A DNA stretch of 26,843 nt from a virus. The translations under genes were made by a program, and so were the position numbers. The notes below the pieces were generated by a model. That model had not been told where the DNA came from, searched no databases, and saw only the letters and a program-made list of their open reading frames with translations. This document shows, piece after piece, positions 1-6,795 of this stretch (its first letter is position 1; each line of letters begins with the position of its first letter). The DNA lies in IMG/VR virus record IMGVR_UViG_3300024348_000202, positions 1 to 26,843 of that record; one strand, given 5' to 3'.

Positions 1-1
1 C

Positions 2-127
2 GGTGCATGGGGTGAATGGCAAGAGATACAAAAACTTGCAGAAACCAATCCTGCTGTAAAAATTGCATTAGACAAATTAATGACTGTTTATCATTTAAGT
101 AAAGATCATGGCAACAACAAAACCTAA
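2..127 (+). CDS. 3' end of an unidentified phage gene (partial)
   Basis: An open frame enters from the left edge and stops at a TAA at 125-127, giving the last 41 residues of a protein. The tail is helical in character and ends in SKDHGNNKT. It overlaps the start of the next gene by 20 nt, the tight coupling seen throughout this block. In T4 the gene before 62 is the clamp-loader large subunit (44), but I cannot confirm that identity from this short tail. Function is not assigned. Confidence 0.6.
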   Translation, partial: GAWGEWQEIQKLAETNPAVKIALDKLMTVYHLSKDHGNNKT

Positions 128-599
128 AAAAGAACCAAAGAAACGGGCACTTGATTTAACTAAGGTGTTGTCTGCCGTTGACAATAAGAACTATGAATTC
201 TACGACAATCTCACAGCCGCAGAATTAAAAGAGTTTAGTCCTTATGTATTGCTAAGATTTGTTAGTAGTGTTGGATCTAATGACAGAGACATTCAAGAAT
301 GGTTTGTTGAAATGACCAATGAGATGGTTAATAAACACCATTGGATGCTAAGTAAGAATCATGAGAAGTTGTTGTGGTTATTGTATGCCGCCACCGGCGC
401 AGGCATTAAAAGCTATCATCCTTACTTGCCAGCCCTGAAGTCGGACTTTGACAAGTTTGAAAAGCTATTAGCTGTCCTACATCCAACATATAAGATGGAT
501 GAGATTAAATTATTAGCCAGTGTAATGACCGAGGAAGAAAAACTAGAGCTGTTTGACAAAATGGGTTTTGATAAAAAAGATAGAAAAGAATATCAATGA
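108..599 (+). CDS. probable sliding-clamp loader small subunit (T4 gp62-like)
   Basis: A 163-residue protein with a Lys-rich N-terminus followed by an all-helical body. The pattern SPYVLLRFVSS near residue 45, the polar helical centre and the acidic C-terminal part (MTEEEKLELFDKMG) resemble the small, fast-evolving gp62 family of T4-like phages, which joins gp44 to load the gp45 clamp. Length is close to gp62 (T4: 187 aa). There are no catalytic residues to check, because gp62 is a scaffold, so the call rests on general resemblance and on replication genes elsewhere on the same strand. The next gene starts within its last codons (ATGA overlap at 596-599). Alternative: an unrelated conserved phage protein. 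Confidence 0.5.
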   Translation: MATTKPKKEPKKRALDLTKVLSAVDNKNYEFYDNLTAAELKEFSPYVLLRFVSSVGSNDRDIQEWFVEMTNEMVNKHHWMLSKNHEKLLWLLYAATGAGIKSYHPYLPALKSDFDKFEKLLAVLHPTYKMDEIKLLASVMTEEEKLELFDKMGFDKKDRKEYQ

Positions 600-1291
600 T
601 AGCACTTGTGGAACAGCCTTTTATTTGTGTACATTGTAGTAAGAGTTTTATGAAAGAAAAGACTCTTGTTGCTCACATGTGCGAAAGGAAACGCCGAGCT
701 CTACAAGAGACTGAGAAGCGAGTGCAGGCAGGATTTATGGCCTATAATAGATTCTATCAACTTACACAAGGCAACAAAGTTCTTAAGAACTATGACCACT
801 TTTGCAACTCTGCTTACTACAATGCCTTTGTAAAATTTGGTAGTTTTGTTAACAATGTAAATCCATTATATCCTACTAAGTTTATTGACTTCGTTATTAA
901 GAGTGGTGTTAAGTTAGATCATTGGTGCAGGGATGAACTCTATGAACAGTATCTATTTGAGATGCTTAAAGTAGAACCAGTTGAAGCCGCAGTACAACGG
1001 ACCTTGCAGACAATGATGGAATGGGGTGATGATCATAATGCAAATTTTGCACATTACTTTAACTATGTTAGTCTTAATAAAGCGGTTCATGATATTGTCA
1101 ACGGCAAGATTAGTTGTTGGGTTTTGTTAAATTGTAATTCAGGTAAAGACATGGCAGGTAAGATGAATGACGAACAATTGGCAATGATTGAACCTGCATT
1201 TGACCTCAAGTATTGGTTAAAGAAATTTAAAGAATTTCCCGCAGATGTAGCACTTGTTAAAGAGATACTTGCAGAGGCAGGAGTTAAATGA
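596..1291 (+). CDS. conserved-looking phage protein with N-terminal zinc-finger-like motif
   Basis: 231 residues. Residues 9-33 hold a C2H2-like arrangement, FICVHC...SFMKEKTLVAHMCERKRR: Cys-x2-Cys, then His and Cys about 12-16 residues later, followed by a basic stretch. This suggests a small zinc-binding nucleic-acid-interacting module. The rest is aromatic-rich and helical (FCNSAYYNAFVKFGSF, LDHWCRDELYEQYLFEML) and matches no enzyme family I recognise. It overlaps its neighbours by 4 nt on both sides, so it is co-translated with the clamp-loader-like gene. A role in DNA replication or transcription is only an inference from motif and context. Confidence 0.55.
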   Translation: MIALVEQPFICVHCSKSFMKEKTLVAHMCERKRRALQETEKRVQAGFMAYNRFYQLTQGNKVLKNYDHFCNSAYYNAFVKFGSFVNNVNPLYPTKFIDFVIKSGVKLDHWCRDELYEQYLFEMLKVEPVEAAVQRTLQTMMEWGDDHNANFAHYFNYVSLNKAVHDIVNGKISCWVLLNCNSGKDMAGKMNDEQLAMIEPAFDLKYWLKKFKEFPADVALVKEILAEAGVK

Positions 1292-1503
1292 CCGTGATTA
1301 AATTATTAGATAAAGACCCTACTGAAGTTATAGAAATTGTTAAAGCAATGAGAAACAGTGGCTTAACTCAAGGAAAAGATTTTGATTTTGCTTTTTATCA
1401 AACCCGCTGGGATCCTATGATCGGTGATGTTAGGGGGTTTACTAATTTTATATTTTACGAAGAAAAGTTAGCAACCTTGTTTGCATTAAGATATGCTTCA
1501 TGA
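1288..1503 (+). CDS. small conserved-looking phage protein, unknown function
   Basis: 71 residues starting MTVIKLLDKDPTEVIEIVKAM. It overlaps the preceding and following genes by 4 nt (ATGA junctions at 1288 and 1500), which fixes start and frame. The sequence has an N-terminal helix and an aromatic centre (DFDFAFYQTRWDP) but no catalytic motif, signal peptide or membrane segment. Lengths and overlaps are typical of a phage operon. I do not recognise a function. Confidence 0.6.
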   Translation: MTVIKLLDKDPTEVIEIVKAMRNSGLTQGKDFDFAFYQTRWDPMIGDVRGFTNFIFYEEKLATLFALRYAS

Positions 1504-1835
1504 CTGGATTTGCAAGTAAAAGGGCAATGTCTCGTAGTTTACAAGATGACATTTTAGATCACATGGGAAAAGACATAGCTCGTGAGATAGACAGTGAATT
1601 GTTGGATACAATTATGATTGATGTATTAAAAGACGAAGGTTGGACAGCAACTAAAGTTAATCCTGCGTTTACAGACATAGGAATAAACATAGTGCCAAGC
1701 AGATTTGATCATTGGTATAGTCAAACAGCAGAATGGATACATTTAAATGCCCAAGGTGACTACAAGTTGCTAAAAGGGCAGTGGTTGTTCAAAGACCCTA
1801 AGGATGCTACAATGTTTATATTGAGGTGGTCATGA
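1500..1835 (+). CDS. small conserved-looking phage protein, unknown function
   Basis: 111 residues, beginning MTGFASKRAMSRSLQDDILDHMGKDIAREID. The start overlaps the previous stop (ATGA). The first half is amphipathic helix with many Asp/Glu and the second half is Trp/Phe-rich (FDHWYSQTAEWIHLN, GQWLFKDPKDATMF). No known motif is seen. Its stop codon (1833-1835) is entangled with the ATG of the following cupin gene. Unknown function. Confidence 0.6.
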   Translation: MTGFASKRAMSRSLQDDILDHMGKDIAREIDSELLDTIMIDVLKDEGWTATKVNPAFTDIGINIVPSRFDHWYSQTAEWIHLNAQGDYKLLKGQWLFKDPKDATMFILRWS

Positions 1836-2152
1836 AACATTTTAAATTAAAAAATACAGGTGCAAGGGGCTGGTTTGTGGGATCATTTCCGGAAGCAGCC
1901 GTTCAAACAGATCTGGCAGAAGTTTGTTACACTCCGGAACCAGTTGGACCTATCAAAGCTCATTATCATATCAAATGTACAGAAACATTACTCATAATTT
2001 CAGGGAGCTGTATCATTCATGGCAATAAGTATATTGCAGGTGATGTTATTGTTTTAGAGCCAGGCGAAATAAACGATTCGAATTACCTAGAACCATCGTT
2101 TGTCATTGGAGTAAAAACTCCAGCAGGCGGTGATGATAAAGTATACATATAA
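1832..2152 (+). CDS. cupin-fold protein (first of two)
   Basis: 106 residues from the ATG at 1832, which overlaps the upstream stop as ATGA and lies 5 nt behind a GAGGT ribosome-binding site (1823-1827). The in-frame GTG at 1826 is less likely. A cupin signature is visible: HYHIKCTETLLIISG (metal-binding His-x-His, then Glu, then Gly) and a second conserved turn, GDVIVLEPGEIND. Single-domain cupins of this kind occur as sugar isomerases/epimerases or metal-binding sensors. It sits two genes upstream of a second cupin and an HldE-like pair, so a role in sugar or sugar-nucleotide metabolism is plausible but inferred. Confidence 0.65.
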   Translation: MKHFKLKNTGARGWFVGSFPEAAVQTDLAEVCYTPEPVGPIKAHYHIKCTETLLIISGSCIIHGNKYIAGDVIVLEPGEINDSNYLEPSFVIGVKTPAGGDDKVYI

Positions 2153-2154
2153 GT

Positions 2155-2532
2155 ATGGAAAATATAAAACAGTTCTGTGAACAACATCAAATCCGAGTAC
2201 TCGATACAAACAAACGAGCAAGTCGATATCATAAAGTTAATATAAATTACTTTAGAGATCCTATGGATTTTAATCGAGTATATGAAGATATTGTAGTTGA
2301 TAGTGAACCCTTGTATACTGTAGAGATTGCAGAAAGTGAATTAGAACGTATTGCAGATTTTGAAGCGCAGGTTTTTAATAATATGAAAAAGCAAGGTCAT
2401 TATCATATGTTTGAAATGATTATGGAACAGAAAGAACACGAGAAATATTTGTATAACAAATATGCAGCAGTAAAAAAAGCATATGAACATTACAGTCTAA
2501 TGCTAAAATTGGCCGAAAGCGGAGAACTATGA
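2155..2532 (+). CDS. conserved-looking phage protein, unknown function
   Basis: 125 residues, very rich in charged and aromatic residues, with a long C-terminal helix ([33 protein letters not shown]) suggestive of a coiled coil. It lies 2 nt after one cupin and overlaps the next by 4 nt, so it belongs to the same operon. No enzymatic motif, signal peptide or transmembrane segment is visible. The opposite-strand ORF across its end (2420-2851) is a shadow. Confidence 0.6.
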   Translation: MENIKQFCEQHQIRVLDTNKRASRYHKVNINYFRDPMDFNRVYEDIVVDSEPLYTVEIAESELERIADFEAQVFNNMKKQGHYHMFEMIMEQKEHEKYLYNKYAAVKKAYEHYSLMLKLAESGEL

Positions 2533-2885
2533 GATTAAAAGGATTTGTAGAAAAAGGTTGGGGCAGTGAATTGATTTGGGCAACTAACGACAAATACTGC
2601 GGTAAGTTTATGAACTTTAATGCAGGTGCAAAGTTTAGTATGCACTTCCATAAAGACAAAGAAGAAACTTGGTATATACAATCAGGTAAGTTTATTGTTC
2701 GTTGGATTGATACTGCTACTGCTGAACTACACGAAACAGAATTACGTGACGGTGGCGTGTGGCATAATACTCCTTGCATGCCACACCAATTAGAGTGCAT
2801 TGAAGCAGGCACAGTTATCGAAGTCTCTACACCAGATAGCGTAGAAGACAATTATCGTGTAGGAAAAGGCGATAGTCAAAAATGA
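2529..2885 (+). CDS. cupin protein resembling the mannose-6-phosphate isomerase type II fold
   Basis: 118 residues. The opening [13 protein letters not shown] resembles the entry strand of type II phosphomannose isomerase / ManC C-terminal cupins (usually KPWGxE). The metal site is clear: [17 protein letters not shown] (His-x-His, Glu, Gly), with a second-motif His in [14 protein letters not shown]. The start overlaps the previous stop (ATGA, 2529-2532) and its own stop overlaps the nucleotidyltransferase start. Together with the adjacent HldE-like halves this suggests a sugar isomerisation step feeding a nucleotide-sugar pathway; the substrate cannot be read from sequence. Confidence 0.7.
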   Translation: MRLKGFVEKGWGSELIWATNDKYCGKFMNFNAGAKFSMHFHKDKEETWYIQSGKFIVRWIDTATAELHETELRDGGVWHNTPCMPHQLECIEAGTVIEVSTPDSVEDNYRVGKGDSQK

Positions 2886-3277
2886 AAATTATAGTCAATG
2901 GTACATTTGATATACTGCATCGCGGTCATGTTGAATTACTTGAACATGCAAAAAGTCTAGGAGAATTTCTTCTAGTGTGTATAGACACTGACGAAAGAGT
3001 AAAAGAACTTAAAGGTGCTAATAGACCTATTAACAATCAAAACGATCGAGCATTTATGCTTCAGGGATTAAAATGTGTAGATGCTGTATGGACATTTAAT
3101 TCTGAAAAAGACCTAGAACAGATTTGTGAAATGTATCAAGCTGACATAATGGTTAAGGGCAAAGATTATGAAGGCAAACGTATTGTTGGTGCCGAGCATT
3201 GTAAAGAAATTAAATTAGTGGAACTAGTAGATGGATACTCAACAACAAATATTATTCAACGTATTACTGATCGGTGA
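2882..3277 (+). CDS. sugar-phosphate nucleotidyltransferase resembling the HldE/RfaE C-terminal domain
   Basis: 131 residues, the size of the isolated C-terminal domain of HldE (ADP-heptose synthase). The cytidylyltransferase signature is intact: [15 protein letters not shown] (HxGH at about residues 15-18), then [15 protein letters not shown], then [11 protein letters not shown] and [12 protein letters not shown], each aligning with E. coli HldE from memory. In the family this domain transfers AMP from ATP to D-glycero-beta-D-manno-heptose 1-phosphate. Here it is a free-standing gene placed before the kinase, the reverse of the domain order in bifunctional HldE. It overlaps the cupin by 4 nt and the kinase gene by 47 nt. 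A related substrate, such as glycerol phosphate, cannot be excluded. Confidence 0.85.
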   Translation: MKIIVNGTFDILHRGHVELLEHAKSLGEFLLVCIDTDERVKELKGANRPINNQNDRAFMLQGLKCVDAVWTFNSEKDLEQICEMYQADIMVKGKDYEGKRIVGAEHCKEIKLVELVDGYSTTNIIQRITDR

Positions 3278-4001
3278 TACTTGTACCGATAGGTATAATA
3301 TTGGTAGCGTGGATAGATTGAGTCCAGAGGCTCCTGTGCCTGTGTTAAAAATTGTTGATACTTATGATGTACCTGGCATGGCTTCAAATGTTAATCTTAA
3401 TCTAATCAATTTAAATATTTCTGCAGATTTTGTAACCAACAACGACCCTATTACAAAAACTCGATTCATTGATGAAAGATCAGGACAACATCTGTTACGT
3501 GTAGACGACGAACCAAAAATAACAGGATGGAGTGGGGATATTCCATTTCCGTTAGAGCATTATGATGCTATTGTTGTATCAGACTACAATAAAGGATTTT
3601 TATCTTACATGGATATAATACACCTAATTAAAAATTCTGAATGCCCTGTGTTTATCGACACTAAAAAACATGACCTAAATATGTTTAATATGCCAGATAC
3701 GTATGTTAAAATTAATGAGATGGAATTCAACAATTCAAGTTCCAAACACGACAATTTAATTGTTACGTTAGGTAGTAGAGGTGCTATGCATAACGGTGAT
3801 GTATATCCTACTACAAAAGTAGAAGTTATGGATGTATGTGGTTGCGGAGATACCTTTATGGCAGCGTTAGTTACTCAATACCTCTTTACAAAAGACATAG
3901 AAAAAGCTATAATATTTGCTAATGTTGCGGCAGGTATTACTGTTCAACACCGCGGAAACTACGCACCATCATACGACGAGATTAGAAATGCCGGATATTG
4001 A
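3231..4001 (+). CDS. PfkB-family kinase resembling the HldE/RfaE N-terminal domain
   Basis: 256 residues, shorter than the roughly 310-320-residue kinase domain of HldE. It keeps the family landmarks: an N-terminal [26 protein letters not shown], a shortened [11 protein letters not shown] (usually PGGAANVA), [10 protein letters not shown], and the PfkB signature DVCGCGDTF with the catalytic Asp at about residue 207. In HldE this domain phosphorylates heptose 7-phosphate at C1. The ATG at 3231 lies inside the preceding nucleotidyltransferase gene (47-nt overlap), so the two halves are translated together and may form a complex. The missing stretch around residues 70-90 is a family-unusual deletion in the sugar-binding lid. 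Confidence 0.85.
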   Translation: MDTQQQILFNVLLIGDTCTDRYNIGSVDRLSPEAPVPVLKIVDTYDVPGMASNVNLNLINLNISADFVTNNDPITKTRFIDERSGQHLLRVDDEPKITGWSGDIPFPLEHYDAIVVSDYNKGFLSYMDIIHLIKNSECPVFIDTKKHDLNMFNMPDTYVKINEMEFNNSSSKHDNLIVTLGSRGAMHNGDVYPTTKVEVMDVCGCGDTFMAALVTQYLFTKDIEKAIIFANVAAGITVQHRGNYAPSYDEIRNAGY

Positions 4002-4566
4002 TATTGACTTTGCTGATAGAAGAAAAGTATTGGACGTTATCCAACATGTCCCTGCGGCAATGAAAGAAAATGATACTTTTAAAAAGCACAATACTGGTGT
4101 ATATTGTCATGCTATACCGTATAATCCGTTAACAGACACAGCTAGTGTAGAATATAAAAAAGCCGAAGATAGAGGCTACTTTAAGATAGATTTTTTGAAT
4201 GTAGGCATATATAAAGATATACGAGATGAAGAGCATCTCAAAACTTTAATGGAAACAGAGCCACTATGGGACCTTTTAGAGCAGGACGATTTCAGCAGTT
4301 TACTATTTCACGTCAACGGACACGGCAGCATTTTGAGGCAGATGAAGCCGAGGAGTATACTCCAGCTAGCGGCCGTTTTGGCTATGATACGACCCGCCAA
4401 GAGACAATTGATTGGGGAGAGTTGGAATACGGTTATGGAGACGATCTGGACGAAACCCACTGACGGTGAATACTACTTTAAGAAGGCTCATGCAGTGGCC
4501 TATGCTATGGCGGTAGTAGTGCAGATGAATTTAATTTGTGAAGGTATCAGTTACGGATACTCTTAA
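3988..4566 (+). CDS. miniature DNA polymerase III alpha (DnaE)-like protein
   Basis: 192 residues from the ATG at 3988, which overlaps the kinase stop; the longer frame back to 3916 is read-through. The landmarks of the DnaE palm appear in order but compressed. PDIDIDF (residues 2-8) carries the two metal-binding aspartates (E. coli D401/D403). HNTGVYCHAIPYNPLTD matches the HAAGVVI region. GYFKIDFLNV has an Asp at 68 matching D555. LFHVNGHGSILRQMKP and MIRPA match the 'Q.ES.GM...L...kP...RP' region, and FKKAHAVAYAM (164-174) matches FNKSHSAAYAL. The PHP, most of the fingers, the clamp-binding and the OB domains are absent; bacterial DnaE is about 1,160 residues. Whether it polymerises DNA, proof-reads or is a regulatory decoy is unknown. 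Confidence 0.75.
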   Translation: MPDIDIDFADRRKVLDVIQHVPAAMKENDTFKKHNTGVYCHAIPYNPLTDTASVEYKKAEDRGYFKIDFLNVGIYKDIRDEEHLKTLMETEPLWDLLEQDDFSSLLFHVNGHGSILRQMKPRSILQLAAVLAMIRPAKRQLIGESWNTVMETIWTKPTDGEYYFKKAHAVAYAMAVVVQMNLICEGISYGYS

Positions 4567-4924
4567 CTGATCTTACTAGTTGAATTGATTTTCTTTTTAT
4601 ACGTTTCTCAGCAATTTCGCTGAGATTGACAGTTGGCCCAAAGACTAATTCTGCATCTTTAGCATTAAACGTTTTAATAAATGGCCTGAATATCTGCATT
4701 TCAGATTTTAGAAAAATGTTAATGGGTATTTTACGATTACTTTCCCACCACCAAATCTCACCCATTTCTAAAAATAGTGTGCGTTCAGTTTCACCTAATA
4801 TCATCGATATATCATAGATGCTGGCAATATAATCATCAAAGTTGATGACGATGCCGACGTATTCTTTATCATTGGATTTAACGCAAGATATAAAGGGGAA
4901 ATTTTCTTGAAACTGTTCTCTCAT
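4547..4924 (-). CDS. conserved-looking T4-like phage protein, unknown function
   Basis: 125 residues on the minus strand, converging with and overlapping the DnaE-like gene by 20 nt. It has a beta-rich first part (FISCVKSNDKEYVGIVINFDDYIASIYD), a Trp-rich centre (EMGEIWWWESNRKIPINIFLKSEM) and a basic tail (RIKRKSIQLVRSVKS). I remember closely similar small proteins from T4-like phages, where they have no established function. It is the only leftward gene in the first 8 kb and so must be expressed separately from its neighbours. No signal peptide or membrane segment is visible. Confidence 0.65.
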   Translation of the reverse strand: MREQFQENFPFISCVKSNDKEYVGIVINFDDYIASIYDISMILGETERTLFLEMGEIWWWESNRKIPINIFLKSEMQIFRPFIKTFNAKDAELVFGPTVNLSEIAEKRIKRKSIQLVRSVKSIRN

Positions 4925-4933
4925 TATTTTTAA

Positions 4934-4941
4934 ATAAATAC
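4934..4941 (+). promoter_or_regulatory. T4-type late promoter box (ATAAATAC)
   Basis: The sequence ATAAATA followed by C ends only 4 nt before the ATG of the structural-protein gene at 4945. T4 and T4-like cyanophages use TATAAATA / NATAAATAN as the sole element of late promoters, read by the phage gp55 sigma factor. Position before a structural gene fits, but the normal start point would fall at or just inside the ATG, giving an almost leaderless transcript. In AT-rich DNA such a motif also arises by chance. Confidence 0.4.
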
Positions 4942-4944
4942 TTT

Positions 4945-5781
4945 ATGCAAATTTTACCAATCTATTTATATCCAAATACTCTCGCCGTTATATTAGATTT
5001 GGACGCAACTACTAGGGGAGTTAACCAGGTTATGTATCAACGAGACTTGAAAATACAAAAAGGGATTAAGAACCAAGTTCGAGTCCAGTTTAAAAACAGC
5101 GATCAGAAAAAGGTTAGAATTTACAATACCCAAACATTTGTATTCAGTATGTTTGACGCAATTAATCAACGACTGATAGTAGAAAAAGGATTAGACATTT
5201 TAGATCTTGGTACTACTTCTACACGCGGCCTAGCCCTGTTAACTCTTAACGAAAGCGATACACTAGACTTGGATAGGTCTAGCTATCAATATAGTGTCAA
5301 ATTATTAGGATCCGATGGTAGTTACGCTCCTGCATATTCAAATACTTATTATGGAATGGCCGGTACCCTGCATTTAAGTAATGATGTGAATCCAGTGCTT
5401 AAAGACAGTGTTTCAGTTACTACATTCAATCCGGTCTGGAACGATGGAATTAGCCTATATGAAAATTTTAGCGGTAACCTTTATGCAGATCCAGCATTTA
5501 ATGGAAACTCTGCATTACATACAGTAGCCATTTATATGACAGCTTACAAAGGCACTGTTTACGTAGAAGCTACATTGGATAACACTCCGGGTAGCAGTGG
5601 AAACTATTCTGTGGTCAGCACTCTAACCTATAACGGTTATACCGGAATTGGCTACGCTAATTTTAATGGGGTATATTCATATATTCGAATTAAACACGTT
5701 CCTACCCGAGGACCTACTGATGCGGACAATAGAAATACTGCGTTCTCCGGAACAGTTGACAAAATCCTCTACAGAAGTTAA
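4945..5781 (+). CDS. probable virion structural protein with baseplate/BppU-like N-terminal domain
   Basis: 278 residues. The N-terminal half (MYQRDLKIQKGIKN, VRVQFKNSDQKKV, FVFSMFDAINQRLIVEKGL) resembles the phage baseplate upper protein N-domain, a beta-sandwich with the pattern D-hydrophobic-x-F-x-N-x-D. The C-terminal half is Gly/Ser/Tyr/Asn-rich beta structure (TVYVEATLDNTPGSSGNYS, YSYIRIKHVP), as in tail-fibre or virion decoration proteins. No signal peptide is present. A late-type box lies directly before the start. It stands alone between a leftward gene and the primase; the primase follows after 9 nt. Exact location in the particle is not determined. Confidence 0.6.
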   Translation: MQILPIYLYPNTLAVILDLDATTRGVNQVMYQRDLKIQKGIKNQVRVQFKNSDQKKVRIYNTQTFVFSMFDAINQRLIVEKGLDILDLGTTSTRGLALLTLNESDTLDLDRSSYQYSVKLLGSDGSYAPAYSNTYYGMAGTLHLSNDVNPVLKDSVSVTTFNPVWNDGISLYENFSGNLYADPAFNGNSALHTVAIYMTAYKGTVYVEATLDNTPGSSGNYSVVSTLTYNGYTGIGYANFNGVYSYIRIKHVPTRGPTDADNRNTAFSGTVDKILYRS

Positions 5782-5790
5782 ACTGTATAT

Positions 5791-6795
5791 GTGAATGATA
5801 TACAATCTGCATTATTAGCATTACTGCCTCCAAAAAGAAAACTAACGTCTGGTGGTTGGACAAGCTTCAATGCGCCATGTTGTTCTCATAGAGGCGAGCG
5901 TCAAGATAATCGACTTCGTGGCGGTGTAAAGTTAGATAAAGACGGATTTGTTTATCACTGCTTTAATTGTGGATTTGCCGCAGGCTGGACGCCAGGTAAA
6001 CTATTAAGCAAGAATACAAGAAACTTATTCCAGTGGATTGGCATGAGTGAGATGGATATAGGAAAACTTAATCTGGCCACTATGAAGATCAAAGATGATC
6101 AGCCAGTACTTAAGAAAGCATTTAATCTAACACTACTAGAAAGGTCCTTGCCTGAAGGTACAATGTCAGTAATGGATTGGATTAATACTGCATACTTGCC
6201 AGACATAGCAGAAGACATTGGTAAAATAGTAGAATACATTCTAGGTAGAGGCATGACACTAGATTGGTATAATTGGATGTGGAGTCCTACAGCAGGATAT
6301 AAAGATAGAGTACTGATTCCTTTCTATCAAGATGGTAAAGTGGTGGGCTATACAGGAAGAAAAATTACCGACGGCAAACCAAAGTATCTAACAGATAGTC
6401 AAAGTGGTTATGTGTTTAATATAGACTCACAAGACTACAATAGAAAGTTTGTCATAGTCACCGAAGGCCAGTTTGATGCTATTGCTATAGATGGTGTCAG
6501 CATAATGACCAATGAACCTAACGAAGCCCAAGTTACTAGGATAAATGCTTTAGCTAGAGAAATAATTGTAGTACCCGATAAAGATAGACCGGGCGCTAAA
6601 CTACTTAAAGCCGCAATAGACAACGGCTGGAGTGCCAGTTTGCCGCCCTGGAGTGACGATATTAAAGACGTTGCAGATGCAGTACAAAAATACGGACGCC
6701 TGTACGTACTAACCACAATCCTGCACTATAGAGTGTTGGGAGAGATAAAAATAAATCTAATGAAGAAAAAACTAGAAGCACTAAAAGATGACTAA
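5791..6795 (+). CDS. DNA primase, CHC2 zinc finger plus Toprim (T4 gp61-type)
   Basis: 334 residues, starting at a GTG; no better ATG exists near the zinc domain. The zinc-binding module has CC-x-H at residues 30-33 and CFNC at 57-60. The catalytic Toprim domain follows: FVIVTEGQFDAIAI with Glu 225, and IIVVPDKDRPG with the two metal-binding Asp at 263/265. This is the priming enzyme of the replisome, making RNA primers for lagging-strand synthesis on the helicase. Its length is near T4 gp61 (342 aa). It overlaps the helicase gene by 8 nt, the primase-helicase pairing expected of a primosome. Confidence 0.92.
   Translation: MNDIQSALLALLPPKRKLTSGGWTSFNAPCCSHRGERQDNRLRGGVKLDKDGFVYHCFNCGFAAGWTPGKLLSKNTRNLFQWIGMSEMDIGKLNLATMKIKDDQPVLKKAFNLTLLERSLPEGTMSVMDWINTAYLPDIAEDIGKIVEYILGRGMTLDWYNWMWSPTAGYKDRVLIPFYQDGKVVGYTGRKITDGKPKYLTDSQSGYVFNIDSQDYNRKFVIVTEGQFDAIAIDGVSIMTNEPNEAQVTRINALAREIIVVPDKDRPGAKLLKAAIDNGWSASLPPWSDDIKDVADAVQKYGRLYVLTTILHYRVLGEIKINLMKKKLEALKDD

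Noticed and set aside
2420-2851. 143-residue minus-strand frame
   Set aside because: It lies antisense over the cupin and its upstream gene, which have motifs and coupled starts. Its text has no protein-family character.
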